Part shown: piece after piece, positions 61,664-64,000 of the stretch
How the letters are laid out: each line of letters begins with the position of its first letter
Numbering within the stretch: position 1 is the stretch's first letter
DNA from: Oikopleura dioica
Taxonomy: Eukaryota; Chordata; Appendicularia; Copelata; Oikopleuridae
Assembly: GCA_907165135.1 (NCBI GenBank)
Contig: OU015570.1
Location: 372,001 to 436,000 of the forward strand
Reading direction: 5' to 3'
Length of the DNA stretch: 64,000 nt
Program-made: the position numbers and the translations under genes
Notes under the pieces: model-generated
What the model was told of the DNA's origin: nothing
Database searches by the model: none
What the model saw: the letters and a program-made list of their open reading frames with translations, nothing else

Positions 61664-62330
61664 TAGGGCCGACGCGCAAAAATCAACCCCAAGAAAGCAT
61701 CAACGTAGAGAGCTGAAACTTCGGGACATAATGTAGTTCGACCCAACTAAAAAATTGCTATTGAAAATTTTTGGTCTGGTCACCTAGTCACGTGATACAG
61801 GCCTCCGAAAAGCTAGAAAAGCTTGACGACCTTGAACGCCTGATCAAAGTCGATCAGCTTATACCTCAGAAGAAAGAGCTCAAAAAGTTATGTTGACAGA
61901 GCAAATAATATTTTTGTCGGTGCAATCACGTGAGGCAGAAGAGCTCGTTGAAACGTCCAAAACAGCTGTTTTTGACACCAATTTTGACAAAATGAACCCA
62001 TGAAAGCTTGATTTTTCCATATTTTTACCCATTTTATAGGGCTTTTTCCCTTCTACCGCCTCACGTGATTGCGCCACCAAAAATATTCTTTACTCTATAA
62101 GAATAACTTTTTGAGCTCTTTCTTCTGAGGTATGAGCTGATCGACCTTGATCAGGCGTTCAAGGTCGTCAAGCTTTTTAGCTTTTCCGAGGCCTGTATCA
62201 CGTGACCACGTGACCAGACCAAAAAATTTTCAATAGCAATTTTTTAGTTGGGTCGAACTACATTATGTCCCGAAGTTTCAGCTCTCTACGTTGATGCTTT
62301 CTTGGGGTTGATTTTTGCGCGTCGGCCCTA
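61664..62330. mobile_element. 667-bp hAT-like foldback element TAGGGCCGACGCGC
   Basis: Perfect 8-bp TSD GCTATAAG (61656-61663 and 62331-62338). Arms ~310 bp: TAGGGCCGACGCGCAAAAAT, GAGAGCTGAAACTTCGGGAC, GTCACGTGATACAGGCCTCC, CTTGACGACCTTGAACGCC. Internal TCACGTGA motifs. No gene. Confidence 0.95.
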
Positions 62331-62338
62331 GCTATAAG

Positions 62339-62560
62339 TAGGGTCCGTACACAAAAATAAAGTACCCGAAATAATAGCTCAATCTTTTTGATTTTCTAAT
62401 ATGTTTTAATAATAATACGCCCGCAATTTACAAAAACTGTAAATTTCGCCGATGTTTTGAACGCGGCGCGCAGCGCTCGATCACGCAAGGGAGCGCTTGA
62501 TAGAGGGTGGGCGCGCGAATTTGCCGCGAAAAATTTGAGAGCCAGATAAAAAAGCTTTCT
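62339..62560. repeat. TAGGGTCC solo end plus a GC-rich patch
   Basis: TAGGGTCCGTACACAAAAATAA starts immediately after the GCTATAAG duplication of the previous element. 62462-62520 is GC-rich (ACGCGGCGCGCAGCGCTCGA). No ORF. Confidence 0.55.
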
Positions 62561-62564
62561 TTAA

Positions 62565-63230
62565 GGACCCCCGTCAACAATTTTCGAAAAATCTATTTTC
62601 GGAATTTCAAAATTTTGACCCAGGAAATGGATTCTACGGGTCAAAAAACAATTTTGAGGCTTCATTTTTTGGGGGTCTATCTCGACTCTAACACCCTCAA
62701 AATCGCCTTTGAAAATTGGACTATTTGACGAAAAGTGATAAAAATGGCCTATTTTTGCTAGAAAAACAGATTTTTCTTGGTCAAAAATTGCTCCGAACAA
62801 GTTTATATGATGTATTAAACTAGAAGTTGAATGATGTACTGGATATTTGGCCGGGCGGCGTTGCCTTGTGCTACTGTAGTTGCTCATGCCTCATGATGGT
62901 CAAACACGTTATAGTTTACACTGTAAACTTTACAATTGATTGTATTGATCTCTGGAGAGAGCAGAGTGTATCAAAAGGTAAAGTGTTTCAGAAGTAGTAT
63001 CTTTTGGGTGTCTTTGTATCAGAGTGTCAAGGTCAGAGTGTCAAGAATCAGAGTGTCGAGTTGTGCCGAGGACTCGCGGACATGTAGTTTACGACATTTG
63101 CTCGGGTGCGCCTGTGCACTGGTGAAACCCTTATTCAGCACATCTCTAAAACTTCCAGGTACACTCAGAAGTCAAAATATGGCTGTTTTAAAATTTTCGA
63201 TCTTTTGAGGAAAATTGTTGACGGGGGTCC
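62565..63230. mobile_element. TTAA-flanked element GGACCCCCGTCAAC carrying SINE-like and GAGTGTC blocks
   Basis: TTAA at 62561-62564 and 63231-63234. Ends GGACCCCCGTCAACAATTTT on both sides. The interior includes the GGCCGGGCGGCGTTGCC block (62851 onward) and the GAGTGTCAAGAATCAGAGTG block (62960-63140), both also found separately at 11.6 kb and 13.7 kb. 666 bp. Confidence 0.88.
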
Positions 63231-63234
63231 TTAA

Positions 63235-64000
63235 GACTTACTAATAGTCTTTTTCTTTCAAAAATAATAATAATTTGGTATAAATAAATAATTAAATAGA
63301 CAAAATAAGGGTGAAGGTAAGGATTTTGAAAATTATAATAAAAACCATAAGAATAAATATAAAAATATATTTAAATTTGGAAAAGGGAGTGGGAGGAGTT
63401 GGGGTTTAAATTTGCCAGGGATGGGGCTGCGACTTTAATTAGAATAAATTATAATTTATAATTAAATCATAATATGAAGTCAAGTTCGTCCTCAACTCCG
63501 AGACGTTCTCTGCACTGAAGATGGTCCTTGACCGAAATCGATCTGCAAAATAAAACTTCATTTCATTTATCAACTCGATGTCAATTACAACAAATCATAA
63601 TATGATTAATTAAAAATAAGATTTAAATTTTATTCAAATTAAAATTTGTTTTTTCTCTTTATTTATAACATTATTTATAGACTTAATTTAAATGAGTTTT
63701 CATTTAATTAATATAAATAAAAAACCTTTTTAATTTTCAAATTATTCTGAGCGTGGTATTTTTCTTTTACGCCGCGCTCACCCTACGACTTCCAAATAAG
63801 GAAAGTGAGGCGCTGCACGCGCGGCACGCCGCAAAAAGGCTCATTCTTGAGCTTTCTTCGGCAATTTGAACATGTTCTCGTCGTGTTTCAAACTTTTTTA
63901 TTGAAGATAAAAATAAAAATCCCCCTTTTTACATAATTTAAAATTATAAAATTTTTTGAAATCGATGGAGAAGGCTATTTTTAGCATATTTTGGCGATTT
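63235..64000. other. non-coding; relative of the 13.1-kb repeat
   Basis: ATAATAAAAACCATAAG, GGGAGTGGGAGGAGTTGGGG and GCCAGGGATGGGGCTGCGAC parallel ~13060-13215 and, inverted, ~32390-32560. 63765-63830 is GC-rich (CGCCGCGCTCACCC ... GCGCGGCACGCCGC). No gene. Confidence 0.45.

Overview
This is AT-rich animal DNA, not bacterial. Coding pieces are split by very small GT-AG introns (43-135 nt where I could place both ends). One gene appears to begin directly after a CTCAG acceptor, which suggests spliced-leader trans-splicing. Penelope-like, Ty3/gypsy-like and hAT-like elements and dozens of short inverted-repeat (TIR) elements fill most of the window. A small metazoan with tiny introns, operon-like gene spacing and many non-autonomous transposons fits; a larvacean tunicate is my preferred guess, but nothing here proves it.

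Layout. 1-3.7 kb: no recognisable gene. 4.0-5.6 kb: minus-strand gag-like retroelement ORFs. 7.3-10.25 kb: 3' half of a Ty3/gypsy-type pol, split by a 496-bp element with a perfect 8-bp target duplication. 10.25-11.6 kb: the only clearly conserved cellular genes, the N-terminus of Listerin (LTN1) overlapping RRP36. 11.8-17 kb: TTAA-flanked, TA-flanked and tandem-motif TIR elements. 17.6-30.3 kb: three tandem copies of a 3.38-kb unit. Each holds a palindromic minisatellite, two TIR elements, the 3' exons of a small membrane-protein gene (X) and the 5' exons of a basic/serine-rich protein gene (Y), all on the minus strand. Copy 3 is interrupted by a 2.46-kb composite element. 30.2-31.3 kb: the upstream exons of gene X, present once. 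33.5-36.7 kb: an internally rearranged Penelope-like element with inverted flanks. 38.2-39.4 kb: a hAT-like element with another nested inside. 40.8-42.65 kb: a decayed DNA transposase interrupted by a TIR element. 43.7-45.5 kb: a multi-level nest of TIR elements. 49.5-54.6 kb: a second Penelope-like element riddled with insertions. 55.6-58.05 kb: a multi-exon hAT transposase. 58.3-63.2 kb: more TIR elements.

The most unusual signal is the number and style of non-autonomous TIR elements. They fall into (a) TTAA-flanked families, (b) TA-flanked CAGTT families of about 400 bp, (c) 7-10 bp-TSD hAT-like families, and (d) elements whose ends are tandem arrays of a short motif specific to each family, several with a GC-rich internal core. 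A hAT transposase with a recognisable C-terminal dimerisation domain lies in the same window and is a candidate relative of the enzymes that move groups (c) and (d).

Caution: the near-identical 3.38-kb copies differ largely in homopolymer length, and both frameshifts in RRP36 are at six-A runs. Many apparent frameshifts could therefore be sequencing errors rather than mutations.
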